A DNA stretch of 64,000 nt. It comes from CBDBZL01 sp031399025. Lineage in GTDB: Bacteria; Pseudomonadota; Alphaproteobacteria; Sphingomonadales; Sphingomonadaceae. Below, in pieces: positions 36,320-45,900 of this stretch. Numbering within the stretch: position 1 is the first letter of the stretch; every line of letters begins with the position of its first letter. The stretch covers positions 48,064 through 112,063 of the forward strand of contig JANNOJ010000015.1 in NCBI GenBank assembly GCA_031399025.1, in the 5' to 3' direction. The notes under the pieces were generated by a model. The model did not search any database. It was not told the DNA's origin and saw only the letters and a program-made list of their open reading frames with translations. A program made the position numbers and the translations under genes.

Positions 36320-37243
36320 CTATTGCTCGATGACCCGGACGGCAATGGCTGCCGCCGCAGAGCGGGTTTCCACGCCCAGCTTCTCGAAAACGTGCTCGAG
36401 ATGCTTCTGCACGGTCCGCGGGCTGATCTGCAGCACATCGCTGATGTCGCTGCTCGACTTGCCGTAACTGACCCACAACAGTACCTCCGCTTCGCGCCGG
36501 GTGAGGCCGAGCATGGCCGCCAGCCGTTCTATATCCTTGCGCGGGTTCAACTCGTTGAGCCGGATCAGCACTTCGTTCTCGCGGTAACGCGCCACCAGCA
36601 CTAGCTCCACCATTCCATCGGGCGAGGCCCGGTCCACCCGCACGCTGGCGCCGGTCGCGCCTGACGACAGCAGCCGCTCCAGCGGCGCGAGCAGCGCCGG
36701 CGGCAGGGCTTTGGCGCGCGACCAGCCGGGCACCAGCCGCGACACTGCCGCTTCCGCACGCGGGGTGCACCATAGCAGGCTGCCGCGGGCATCGGTGGCC
36801 AGCATCAGCCGGCCGGTGGCATCGAGGCTGGCGGCGCTGGCGTGGGCCGCGCGGCCTTGCGCCATGTGCACCCGCACCCGGGCGAGCAATTCGGTGAGGT
36901 TCACCGGCTTTTTGACATAGTCCACCCCGCCGACCTCGAATGCCTCCACCACATGTTCGCTTTCAGTCAGCCCGGTCATGAAGATCACCGGGATCCCGGT
37001 AAGGCGGGGATTGCGCTTGATCCTCACGGTGGTCTCGAACCCGTCGATGCCCGGCATCACCGCATCGACGATGATCAGATCGGGCAGGAATCGGTCGAGC
37101 AGCTCGAGCGCGTTTTCGCCCGAGGTCGCAATCAGCACGGTGATGTCCGCGCTTTCCAGCGTGTCGGTGATGACATGCAGCGATGCCGGCTCGTCATCGA
37201 TCACCAGCACGGTGTCGGAGTGGCCGGGAATGGATGGTATCAT
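36320..37243 (-). CDS. response regulator with LuxR-type DNA-binding domain
   Basis: 307 aa. N-terminal receiver domain (VLVIDDEPASLHV; phospho-acceptor Asp60 in LIIVDAVMPGIDGFE; conserved Lys in YVKKPVN), a middle linker/PAS-like region, and a C-terminal LuxR/FixJ helix-turn-helix (LTRREAEVLLWVSYGKSSSD, ISDVLQISPRTVQKHLEHVFEKL). It probably controls transcription in response to the histidine kinase whose stop codon overlaps its ATG by 4 bp. Likely targets are nearby oxidase/cytochrome genes, inferred from position only. Confidence 0.92.
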   Translation of the reverse strand: MIPSIPGHSDTVLVIDDEPASLHVITDTLESADITVLIATSGENALELLDRFLPDLIIVDAVMPGIDGFETTVRIKRNPRLTGIPVIFMTGLTESEHVVEAFEVGGVDYVKKPVNLTELLARVRVHMAQGRAAHASAASLDATGRLMLATDARGSLLWCTPRAEAAVSRLVPGWSRAKALPPALLAPLERLLSSGATGASVRVDRASPDGMVELVLVARYRENEVLIRLNELNPRKDIERLAAMLGLTRREAEVLLWVSYGKSSSDISDVLQISPRTVQKHLEHVFEKLGVETRSAAAAIAVRVIEQ

Positions 37244-39063
37244 GCGCTCTCCAGCAGCTTGGCCATGCCGGCGAGATCGAACTCGTCCAGCGCGGCATAG
37301 AGCGCGCTCACCAGCCGGCCGTGGTTTGGCGCCGCGGTGCCCAGCATCGCGATCTCGGCCTCGATACCGCGCACATGGCCGATCTGGATGCGCTCGAGCA
37401 GCCGCTCGACATGCGCCCTGGCATTTGCCGGCAGCCCGCCGGGCGGCGGATCGACCGCCTCGCCAGCGCCGCCGGTTGCTTCCCATTTCCAAGAAAAATG
37501 CAGCAGCGCGGCGATCACTTCGGCCATCTCGTTCAGCCGATATGGCTTGACGAAGAAGTGATCGTGCATCGGCCGGTCATATTGCGGGCGCTGGAATTCC
37601 TGCGAATTGGCCGAGGCCATGACGATGACCAGATCCGGTGCCGGCTCCGACCTCCCGGCGGGGCGCGCACGGGCGCGCAGGTGACTGGCGACATCCCAGC
37701 CGGACATTCCAGGCAGGCTGATATCGAGCACGGCGAGGTCGAAGTTGCGCGTGTCGCACAGCGCCACCGCGCTTTCGCCATCGGCCAGCGACACCACCTC
37801 CAGCCCGCAACCCGCCAGGAAGCTCTCCAGAAAGCCGCGCTGGTCGGCATCGTCGTCCACCAGCAGAACGGATCGGCGCGGGCCCTCATAGCCGGTGATT
37901 CGCCGGTGGATGGTTCCCCGCGCTTGCGCATTGGTCGGTTCCGCCAGCATCAGGGTGACGCGGAAGCAGGCGCCGCGGCCAGGCTCGCTCTCCAGTTCCA
38001 GATTGCCGCCGAGGATCTCGATTATTGCCTTGGTGATCGGCAGGCCCAGGCCGACGCCGGGGCGCACGTGGCGATCGGTCTTGTCCACCTGCTCGTAAGG
38101 ATCGAAGATGCGTTGCTGGTTCTCCGGCGCGATGCCGGGGCCGGTGTCGGTGATCTCGATAGTGCCGATCTGGCCGCGATAGGCGAGGCGCATGGTCACC
38201 GTGCCGGCATCACTGAACTTGATCGCATTGCCGATGAGGTTGATCAGCGCCTGGCGCAGCCGGTTCTGATCGGTGCGGACGAACTCGGGCGTCCAGGTGG
38301 TGGCCTCGTAGACGAAGTCCAGTCCCTTAGCCTCCGCGGCGGGGCGCATCATCAGCACGATCTGATCGATAAAATCGGGCAGCCGGACGATCTCGCTGCG
38401 CACCCGCAACATGCCGTGCTCCAGCCGCGAGATGTCGAGCAGGCTTTCGATGAGGCTGGTCATGTGTTCGGCGCAGCGGCGGATGATGCGCGCTGCCTCC
38501 TGTGGCCGCACGTCGGTTTCCTGTTCCACCAGCTGGGCATAGCCATAGATGGCGTTGAGCGGCGAGCGGATCTCGTGGCTGATATTCTCCAGATAACGGG
38601 TCTTGGCGAGGTTAGCGGCGTCGGCGTTCTCCATGCCGCGCCGGGCGGTCTCCATCCTCGCCGTGAGTCCGGCCACTTGCATGATGCGCAGGCGCAGCAC
38701 GCGATAGCTGAGCACCGCCGCGCTGAAGCTGACCACGATCCCGATGACGATGATCTGGTGCAGCGACGTGCCATCCCTCGGGAGCGCGATCTCCAGCCCC
38801 AGCATCAAGGCATCGAGCAGCAGCGCGATCAGGATCAGGCCGATGGCGAGCGGGGCCAAGACCTCGGGATTATCGAACTGGCGAAAAGCACCCTGGAAGC
38901 GGGGCTCTTCCGACCCCGCTGGCGGCGATACGGGCAGGTCGGCGGCGCTCGTCAACTCCGCCGGTCCGCGCGCGTGCGCACGGGAGCGGGTCCTGCCCCG
39001 GCGGCTCTCTCCTGCACTCTGTTTGACCCCGTCATCTGCCAACCCGCGGGCGGTTTGCCGCAC
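37240..39063 (-). CDS. hybrid sensor histidine kinase
   Basis: 607 aa. Two membrane helices (about 68-94 and 102-122) with almost no periplasmic loop, a coiled segment, HisKA with His163 in NISHEIRSPLNAIYGYA, HATPase domain with N, G1 and G2 boxes (NLIGNAIKFSD, DTGPGIAPENQ, GVGLGLPITKAI), then a receiver domain (SVLLVDDDADQRG, phospho-acceptor in LAVLDISLPGMSGWD). It may sense a membrane or redox signal instead of an external ligand. Overlaps the response regulator gene by 4 bp; lies about 230 bp downstream of the D-amino-acid-oxidase/cytochrome pair on the same strand. Confidence 0.93.
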   Translation of the reverse strand: MRQTARGLADDGVKQSAGESRRGRTRSRAHARGPAELTSAADLPVSPPAGSEEPRFQGAFRQFDNPEVLAPLAIGLILIALLLDALMLGLEIALPRDGTSLHQIIVIGIVVSFSAAVLSYRVLRLRIMQVAGLTARMETARRGMENADAANLAKTRYLENISHEIRSPLNAIYGYAQLVEQETDVRPQEAARIIRRCAEHMTSLIESLLDISRLEHGMLRVRSEIVRLPDFIDQIVLMMRPAAEAKGLDFVYEATTWTPEFVRTDQNRLRQALINLIGNAIKFSDAGTVTMRLAYRGQIGTIEITDTGPGIAPENQQRIFDPYEQVDKTDRHVRPGVGLGLPITKAIIEILGGNLELESEPGRGACFRVTLMLAEPTNAQARGTIHRRITGYEGPRRSVLLVDDDADQRGFLESFLAGCGLEVVSLADGESAVALCDTRNFDLAVLDISLPGMSGWDVASHLRARARPAGRSEPAPDLVIVMASANSQEFQRPQYDRPMHDHFFVKPYRLNEMAEVIAALLHFSWKWEATGGAGEAVDPPPGGLPANARAHVERLLERIQIGHVRGIEAEIAMLGTAAPNHGRLVSALYAALDEFDLAGMAKLLESA

Positions 39064-39291
39064 TCGTTACGCTGGCGACTATGGTGCAACGCAAGATCGG
39101 CGCGCGCAAGGGCGTCGCTGCTTGACACGCGCAGCGCAGCGAGTCGTGCGCCAAGGTGACGCAAAACTGCCACAGCCGGCGCGGCGGCACGCCGGTGACC
39201 CGATCAGCTTGGGCGGCTCACCAGACCGGCCGCCTCGCCGAGGGCTGCCGCCCTCATGCCGAACCGGGCAACGCCACGCAAAACGCCGCCA

Positions 39292-39720
39292 TCAGCCGCT
39301 CGGTTCCGCCGCGTCGAAATCAATCCGCCGCAGCGCGCGCGGTTCATCGGGCAGAGCGCGGCTTCCGGCAGGCGCGCCGTTGGCCTGCAGGATGAAGGCG
39401 ATCACGCGGGCATTGTCCTGCGCCGACAAGGTGCCGGGCGCATGTTGCGGCATGGCCCGGGCAATATAGTCGAACAGCTCGCCCACCGGCCGCCCGCCCC
39501 AATTGGCGACGAATTTGCCGACCAGGCCAGGTGTCTCCACCGTGCCTTCCAGCTGCCCGCCGTGACACATCGCGCATTGCCGCGCATAAAGCTGGCCGCC
39601 TTCCGCGGCCTGGAGTGCGGTATAAACGCCGTCGGCGCTGCCGCGGCCCGCCGCCGGCCCGCCGCCGACCGCCACCAGCGCCACCGCCCCCGCCAGGCTG
39701 GTCAGAAGCGGTTGCCTCAT
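39292..39720 (-). CDS. secreted c-type cytochrome, partner of the D-amino-acid-oxidase-like protein
   Basis: 142 aa. A short hydrophobic N-terminus (MRQPLLTSLAGAVALVAVGG) serves as signal, haem motif CAMCH at Cys49-His53 in GGQLYARQCAMCHGGQLEG, axial Met candidate in ARAMPQHAPGTLSAQDNARV. Monohaem periplasmic cytochrome. The start overlaps the stop of the oxidase gene by 4 bp, repeating the oxidase-cytochrome coupling seen at 27.1-31.2 kb. Confidence 0.9.
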   Translation of the reverse strand: MRQPLLTSLAGAVALVAVGGGPAAGRGSADGVYTALQAAEGGQLYARQCAMCHGGQLEGTVETPGLVGKFVANWGGRPVGELFDYIARAMPQHAPGTLSAQDNARVIAFILQANGAPAGSRALPDEPRALRRIDFDAAEPSG

Positions 39721-40991
39721 GCCGCGTCCGCTTGCATGGTGAGCGGGGCGAACAGCGGGGCCAGCGCCGCCAGCGCCTCCTCGATCGGCGCGCGTGCGGG
39801 CAGTTCGGTGCTGTCGCCCACGCCCAGCATATCACCCAGATCGGGATTGTTGTTCATCAGGACGATGCCGTCCGCCTTGGACAGCAGCGACATGTTGCGC
39901 GAGCGCAATGCGTAATTCGCCTCCGGTTGCGGCACCAGCCAGCCGGTCTGGCCGCGCACCGGGATCACCGAGCGGTCCTGCCACAGGTCGCGCGCCGAAT
40001 AGCCGGTGGCGTGGATCACCACCGGCTCGGGCAGTTCGCCCAACTCCCCGGGCGAGTGAAAATTGCGCATCTCGAACTTGCCCCCGCGGCTGAAGAACTC
40101 GTCCAGCAGCAGGTTTCCGTAAGCGGGAAAGTTGAAATACATCTGCGAGGTGCGCGTGGCGAACGGCGTGGCGAACGGGTTTTCCTCGGGCATCAGGGGT
40201 ACCGCTTGCGGCACGATGTCGCGGATGCGCGAATCCAGATGAGCGAATTCGCTGTTCTGGTGCGGTTGCCCGGTGGTGTCGTAGCTGTCGCTGATCGCCG
40301 GGTCGGGTTCCCAGACGCGGCGGGTGATCGGCTCGTGCGACACCGCATAGCTGTCGCCGAAAGCCACCGGATCGCCCGGCAGACCCAGCATCGTGCGGAA
40401 CATCTTCCACGAGAACCGCGCCATCTGCTCCCACTGATAGGGAAACTGCGCGCCCGCGGGGCCGGCCAGGGCAATCCGCGAGCCGGGGGTGTAGGAGCCG
40501 CTCGCCCGCATCGAGCGGGTGCGGAAGAACTGCTCGCGGGCGTAGATCGTCACCTCCAGCCCGGCGCGCTGAGCGACGATTGCCGACGTGAGCCCGATGA
40601 TCCCGCAGCCGACCACGGCGATCCGCTCGGGCAGCACCGACAGCGCCTTGCCCACCGCCACTTCGGCCGATCCCCAGGACAGCGACCAGCCGCTGCCGCC
40701 ATGGCCGTAATTGTGGATCACCAGCCGGTCGCCGACCGTCTCGGTACCCAGGTTCGGCCCGGCCGCGCGCAACGGGCGGATGCAGCACTTGAGATCGATG
40801 AGCTGGTCGAGCGAGACCCGCATCGGCACCAGCTGCGGGCGGCTGCCGGCGGGCGCGGCCTGCATTGGTGAGGATTGGGCGCGAAGCGGCGCGGGCAAGG
40901 CCAGCGCGCCCGCCGCGCCGAGCACGCCCTTGATCACCGCGCGCCGCTCGCTGTGGATTTCGGCGGTTCGATGGTGTGGCAAGTGGCTCAA
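39717..40991 (-). CDS. exported D-amino-acid-oxidase-like FAD protein
   Basis: 424 aa. N-terminal twin-arginine type signal (Arg16-Arg17 in SERRAVIKGVLGAAGALALP) ending near LRAQ. The FAD-binding Rossmann fold comes unusually late (about residue 123, IAVVGCGIIGLTSAIVAQRAGLEV). It also has VIHNYGHGGSGWSLSWGSA, here in the N-terminal part where DAO proteins usually have it at the C-terminus. That placement suggests a circularly permuted or rearranged DAO fold. It would oxidise an amino or imino acid in the periplasm with the overlapping cytochrome as electron acceptor. Confidence 0.8.
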   Translation of the reverse strand: MSHLPHHRTAEIHSERRAVIKGVLGAAGALALPAPLRAQSSPMQAAPAGSRPQLVPMRVSLDQLIDLKCCIRPLRAAGPNLGTETVGDRLVIHNYGHGGSGWSLSWGSAEVAVGKALSVLPERIAVVGCGIIGLTSAIVAQRAGLEVTIYAREQFFRTRSMRASGSYTPGSRIALAGPAGAQFPYQWEQMARFSWKMFRTMLGLPGDPVAFGDSYAVSHEPITRRVWEPDPAISDSYDTTGQPHQNSEFAHLDSRIRDIVPQAVPLMPEENPFATPFATRTSQMYFNFPAYGNLLLDEFFSRGGKFEMRNFHSPGELGELPEPVVIHATGYSARDLWQDRSVIPVRGQTGWLVPQPEANYALRSRNMSLLSKADGIVLMNNNPDLGDMLGVGDSTELPARAPIEEALAALAPLFAPLTMQADAA

Positions 40992-41162
40992 GACTGTTGT
41001 GCCCCGTTCTGCAAAACGTGGCTAGGCAGCGTTCGATCCGTTCGGAAATGAGGGAAAAGGCGTATTGCCGGCAGCCGGCACGCCGCCCGTCCCAGTTCGC
41101 TCACGCTCGTCGCTCCGCTCGCCGCTGCCGACCGGCCTGGCGTCGCGCTGCATCGTTAATTC

Positions 41163-41187
41163 GGAACGCTCGGCGGCTAAGGCCGTT
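41163..41187 (+). promoter_or_regulatory. EcfG-type (general stress) promoter
   Basis: GGAAC at 41163-41167 and CGTT at 41184-41187 with exactly 16 nt between them match the alphaproteobacterial EcfG consensus GGAAC-N16/17-CGTT. The ATG of the small membrane protein is 35 nt downstream of the -10 element. Confidence 0.65.
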
Positions 41188-41222
41188 CGTAATCCAAGAG
41201 GCCGAGCTGGAGGAGTGTGAGG

Positions 41223-41489
41223 ATGGAATGGATTATCGCGATAATCGTGGGGGGCATCATCGGCTGGATCGCCAGCATGATTATGGGCCGGGATGCCTCG
41301 ATGGGCATCTTCTGGAACATCGTCGTCGGCATCGTGGGCGCGCTGCTCGGCGGGTGGCTGGGCACGATGCTGTTCGGCATCGATTCCACGCTCTCGGACT
41401 TCAACCTGCCCGGGCTGCTGATGTCGCTCTTGGGTGCGGTGCTCTTGCTGGGCATCCTGAACCTGATTCAGCGCGGCCGCGTTCGCTGA
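41223..41489 (+). CDS. GlsB/YeaQ/YmgE-family small membrane protein
   Basis: 88 aa, three hydrophobic helices rich in Gly: MEWIIAIIVGGIIGWIASMI, GIFWNIVVGIVGALLGGWLG and LPGLLMSLLGAVLLLGIL. This matches the transglycosylase-associated protein family (COG2261), small stress-induced inner-membrane proteins. GAGGAG lies upstream of the ATG. An EcfG-type promoter 35 nt upstream agrees with stress control, and a strong terminator follows at 41542, so the gene is probably monocistronic. Confidence 0.9.
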   Translation: MEWIIAIIVGGIIGWIASMIMGRDASMGIFWNIVVGIVGALLGGWLGTMLFGIDSTLSDFNLPGLLMSLLGAVLLLGILNLIQRGRVR

Positions 41490-41541
41490 ACAGACGATCC
41501 TTCGCGCGGGTGCGCTGACAATTTGATACAAACATCATGCA

Positions 41542-41572
41542 GCGCGATCAGCCAGGCTGGTCGCGCTTTTTT
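41542..41572 (+). terminator. rho-independent terminator
   Basis: GCGCGATCAGC (41542-41552), loop CAG, GCTGGTCGCGC (41556-41566): 11 bp with one T-G pair, followed directly by six T. It ends the transcript of the small membrane protein gene. Confidence 0.9.
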
Positions 41573-41756
41573 CGCGGATTTCCGGGGAAATGCGGGCGAT
41601 CGACCGCTAGCGCGGCTTTGCCGAGCCATGCGTTGCGATACAGCGCCGCAACGGCTATTGCACCAATGCCTCCTGTAGGCGGTATCGCCTTGGGAACGCT
41701 CGGCATGGCATGATAGGAGACTTCCTCATGCCAGCGACAAAGGGCAGAATGCGCGC

Positions 41757-42974
41757 ATGAACTACGAAGCGAAGATGGATGTGATCGCCGCTCCCGCGCA
41801 GGCACGGGCTCACCCTTCGGCCGTGCTCGGTATCGAAGCGGTCGATCCCGAGCAGCGCGCGCGCCGTCGCCAGCGGCTGATCATCGCCGCGGTCGTCGCC
41901 GTGGTCCTGCTGGCGGTCGCCGGCTATATGCTGTCGCAGGGAAGCGGTGAGGCAGCCTTCGCGCCCGACGAGAACGCGACCGCGCCCGCGGTTACGGTGA
42001 TCTCGCCGGGGCGCGCGACGGTCGCCGGGCTCATCAACGCCACCGGCACCCTGGCCGCCCGTCGCGAGATGCCCGTGGGCGTGGTCGGCGAGGGCGGGCG
42101 GATCGTTTCCGTGCTCGTCGAGGCGGGCGATTGGGTCGGTGCCGGGGAGGTGCTGGCGGTGATCGATCGCTCGGTGCAGAACCAGGAGGTCGAAGGCCAG
42201 GCGGCGCAGATCGAGATCGCCCAGGCCGATCTCGATCTCGCCCAGGCCAATCTCGACCGCGCGCTGCAACTGGTCGACCGTGGGTTCATCTCCACCGCCG
42301 ATGTCGACAGCCTCACCGCCACCCGCGACGCCGCGCGCAGCAGCGTGCGGCTCGCCCAGGCGCAATATCGCGAGCTGATCGCGCGCAATGACCGGCTCAA
42401 CATCATCGCCCCCGCCGCGGGCCTGGTGCTCGAACGCAACGTCGAGCCCGGCCAGGTGGTCGGTTCGGGCTCGGGCGTCTTGTTCTCGATCGCCCGCGGC
42501 GGCGAGATGGAATTGCTCGCCCGCGTGAGCGAGGACGATCTCGCCCAGCTCGACGTGGGTTCCACCGCCCGCATCACGCCGGTGGGCACCGACAAGCAGT
42601 TCACCGGGCAGATCTGGCAGTTGTCGCCAATCATCAACGAGGCCGACCGCCAGGGCACCGCGCGCATCGCGCTCGCTTATGCCCCCGAACTGCGCCCCGG
42701 CGGGTTCGCCTCGGCCGAGATCAACAGCGGCTCGGTGGTCGCCCCCCGGCTGCCCGAGAGCGCCATCATGTCCGACGATGACGGCAGCTACGTCTACACG
42801 GTCGATCGCGAGAACAAGGTCGTCCGCCGCCGGGTGGAGCTTGGCATGGTGAGCGACGAGGGCATCGCCATCATCTCGGGCCTCGATGGCACCGAGCCGA
42901 TCGTGGCGCGCGCCGGCGGCTTCCTGACCGAGGGCGAGACCGTGCGCCCGGTTCGCGAGGGGCGCGGCAATTGA
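41757..42974 (+). CDS. RND efflux periplasmic adaptor (membrane fusion protein)
   Basis: 405 aa. One N-terminal membrane helix (LIIAAVVAVVLLAVAGYMLS, about 40-60), lipoyl-like halves (GRIVSVLVEAGDWVGAGEVLAVID and NIIAPAAGLVLERNVEPGQVVG), a helical hairpin (QIEIAQADLDLAQANLDRAL), beta-barrel and membrane-proximal domains. It links the inner-membrane pump to an outer-membrane channel. The pump gene begins 13 bp later but is interrupted by a stop codon. No outer-membrane channel gene is nearby. Confidence 0.92.
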   Translation: MNYEAKMDVIAAPAQARAHPSAVLGIEAVDPEQRARRRQRLIIAAVVAVVLLAVAGYMLSQGSGEAAFAPDENATAPAVTVISPGRATVAGLINATGTLAARREMPVGVVGEGGRIVSVLVEAGDWVGAGEVLAVIDRSVQNQEVEGQAAQIEIAQADLDLAQANLDRALQLVDRGFISTADVDSLTATRDAARSSVRLAQAQYRELIARNDRLNIIAPAAGLVLERNVEPGQVVGSGSGVLFSIARGGEMELLARVSEDDLAQLDVGSTARITPVGTDKQFTGQIWQLSPIINEADRQGTARIALAYAPELRPGGFASAEINSGSVVAPRLPESAIMSDDDGSYVYTVDRENKVVRRRVELGMVSDEGIAIISGLDGTEPIVARAGGFLTEGETVRPVREGRGN

Positions 42975-42987
42975 CCGCGATCCGGCC

Positions 42988-45900
42988 ATGAGCTTCCGCA
43001 ACATCTCCGCCTGGGCGATCCGCAACCCGATCGTCCCCATACTCGCCTTCATCGGCCTGGTCATGGCCGGGATGATGAGCTTTGCCGAGATGGAGGTGCA
43101 GAACAATCCGGACATCGAATTTCCGGTGGTCAACGTCAGCATTTCGCAGCCCGGCGCCGCGCCGACCGAGGTGGAGAACCAGATCAGCCAGCGGGTGGAG
43201 GCGGCGGTTCAGTCGCTGGACGGGGTCGAGACGATCCAGACGACCGCATCCGAGGGCAGCTCGCTCACCAGCATCGAGTTTGAACTGGGCACCGACATCG
43301 CCGAGGCGGTGAACGAGGTGAAAAATCAGGTCGACCAGATCCGCGGCGAGCTGCCCGAGGGTATTCTCGAGCCGAGCATAACCAAGCAGCAGACCAGCGC
43401 CGATCCCATCGTCTTCTTCGGCGTCACCGCCGACGACATGACCATCGAGCAGCTGTCGTGGTTTATCGACGACACCATCACCAAGCGCCTGCTGTCGGTG
43501 GATGGCCTGGCCGAAGTCGGGCGCAATGGCGGCGTCGACCGCGAGATCCTGGTGATCCTCGATCCGGCCAAGATGCAGGCGCTCGGCGTCACCGCGTCGC
43601 AGGTCAACACCGCGCTGCGCCAGCTGAACGTCAATGCCGCCGGCGGGCAGGCCGAGATCGCCGGTTCGCGCCAGTCGGTTCGCGTGCTCGGCAACGCCGC
43701 CAACGCCTACGAATTGTCGCAGAGCCAGGTCGACATTGGCAACGGGCGCTCGGTCAAGCTGGCCGACCTGGGCAGCGTGAGCGACAGCTACGGCGAACTT
43801 CGCTCGATCGCCAAGATCGACGGCAAGCAGGTGGTCACCTTCTCGATCAGCCGCGCGCGGGGCGAATCCGACGTGGCGGTGTACGATGCCGCGGTCGAGG
43901 TGCTCGAGCAAATCGAAGAAGAGAACCCGGGCATCACCTTCACCCGGCTGTTCACCGAGGTGGATTACACCAAGGCGCAGTACGAAAGCAGCATGGCGGC
44001 GATGATCGAGGGCGCCATCCTGGCGGTCATCGTCGTGTTCCTGTTCCTGCGCGACTGGCGCGCGACGGTCATCGCCGCGCTCGCGATCCCGCTCTCGGCG
44101 ATCCCCACCTTCTGGTTCATGGACATGCTGGGTTTCACGCTCAACACGCTCTCGCTGTTGGCGTTGGGGCTGGTGGCCGGCGTGCTGGTGGACGATGCGA
44201 TCGTGGACATCTAGACCATCGTGCGCCACATGCGCTTGGGCAAATCGGCCTATCAGGCGACCCTCGCCGCCGCCGACGAGATCGGCCTCGCCGTGGTCGC
44301 CACCACCTTCTCGATCGTGGCGGTGTTCCTGCCGGTGGGCCTGATGCCCGGCGTCTCGGGCCAGTTCTTCAAGAATTTCGGCCTCACGGTCGTCGTCTCG
44401 GTGCTGATGTCGCTCGGGGTGGCGCGGCTCATCACGCCGATGATCGCCGCCTATTTCCTCAAGGCCAAGGGTACTCAGGCCCACGGCGAGGGCGCGATCA
44501 TGGACTGGTACATGCGCGTGTTGCGCTGGTCGCTCGATGCGCGCGCCTTCCGCGAAATGCGCGCCCGCCTGGGGTATGTTCCCACCAGCCCCTGGTTCCA
44601 TCTCGCGGCGCTCGCCGTCGGGCTGGCCGTGGTCGCCGGGATCAGCGCCCTGCTAGGCTCCGGCGCCAACATTTTTGCCGGGGCGGGGCCGGGCTGGATC
44701 CTCCTGATGCTCCTCGCCGGATACCTGGTGGGCGGGCTGGTCAACTTCATCTTCGGTCTGCTGCTGGGCCGCTTCATCGGCTACGAGACCAGCCTCTTCA
44801 CCCGGCGTGCGCGATATCTGGGCGCTCGCTTCCTCGACCATCGCGTCTGGATGATGCTGACCGGCGTCGTCGCGCTGGGCCTGACGATCGTGCTGTTCGT
44901 CAACCTGCCGCAGCAGTTCTTCCCCGACGAGGACAGCGACTTCTCGCGCATCACCGTCGAGATGGTCCCGGGCACCACGCTCGAGCAGACCGAGGCGGTG
45001 ATCGACCAAATCGCCGCGCGGATGAGAGAGGAGCAGGAGGTCGCGCTTGCGCTGGGCGTCGCTCGCGAAGGCTCGGGCGTGATCCGCCTCGTGCTCAAAT
45101 CCGACCGGGAACGCCCCAGCACCGAGTTCGAAGAGGAGCTCACCCCGGTCCTGCAGACCTTCCCCGACGCGCGGGTCAATTTCGAGAACCAGCAGGGCGG
45201 CGGTGGTGGCACGGGCCGGGCGATCTCGATCATGTTGGCGGGTTCCGACCCGACGCAGCTCAACCGCACCGCCCAGATCCTGGTCGAACAGATGCAAAGC
45301 GTGCGCGGCGCGATCGCCCCGCGCATCGACTACGACCTGCAGCGGCCCGAACTGATCATCCGACCACGCGAAGATCTCGCGGCGCAACTGGGCGTGACCA
45401 CCCAATCGCTGAGCCAGGCGATCCGCATCGCCACGTTGGGCGACATCGACGAGAACGCGGCCAAGTTCTCCCTTTCCGACCGGCAGATTCCCATCCGCGT
45501 GCGCCTCGCCGAGAATGAGCGGCGCAATGTGGAGACGATCCGCAACCTGCCCGTCACCACCGCCGATGGGGGGTCGGTGCCGCTCGACCGGGTGGCCGAG
45601 ATCTCCTTCGGCCAAGGCCCGACCGAGATCGAGCGTTACAACCAATCGCGGCGGGTCTTCATCGGCGTCGACCTGGCGCCGGGTGTCGCGCGCGGCGACG
45701 TGCTCAACGCCATCAATGCGCTGCCGATCATGGGCGACCTGCCCGCGGGCGTCAGCAACGAGCCGGTGGGCGCCGACGAATGGCAGGGCGAGCTCGTCGG
45801 CAGCTTCATCATCGCGCTGGTGACCGGCATCCTGCTGGTGTTCTCGGTGCTGGTGCTGCTCTACCGGCGGTTCGTCTCGCCGCTGGTCAACATGGCTTCG

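Noticed and set aside
44212..44214. TAG in the pump gene as evidence of amber recoding
   Set aside because: Many genes in the window end at TAG (for example katG, ubiG, the amine-oxidase neighbour genes), so TAG is an ordinary stop here.
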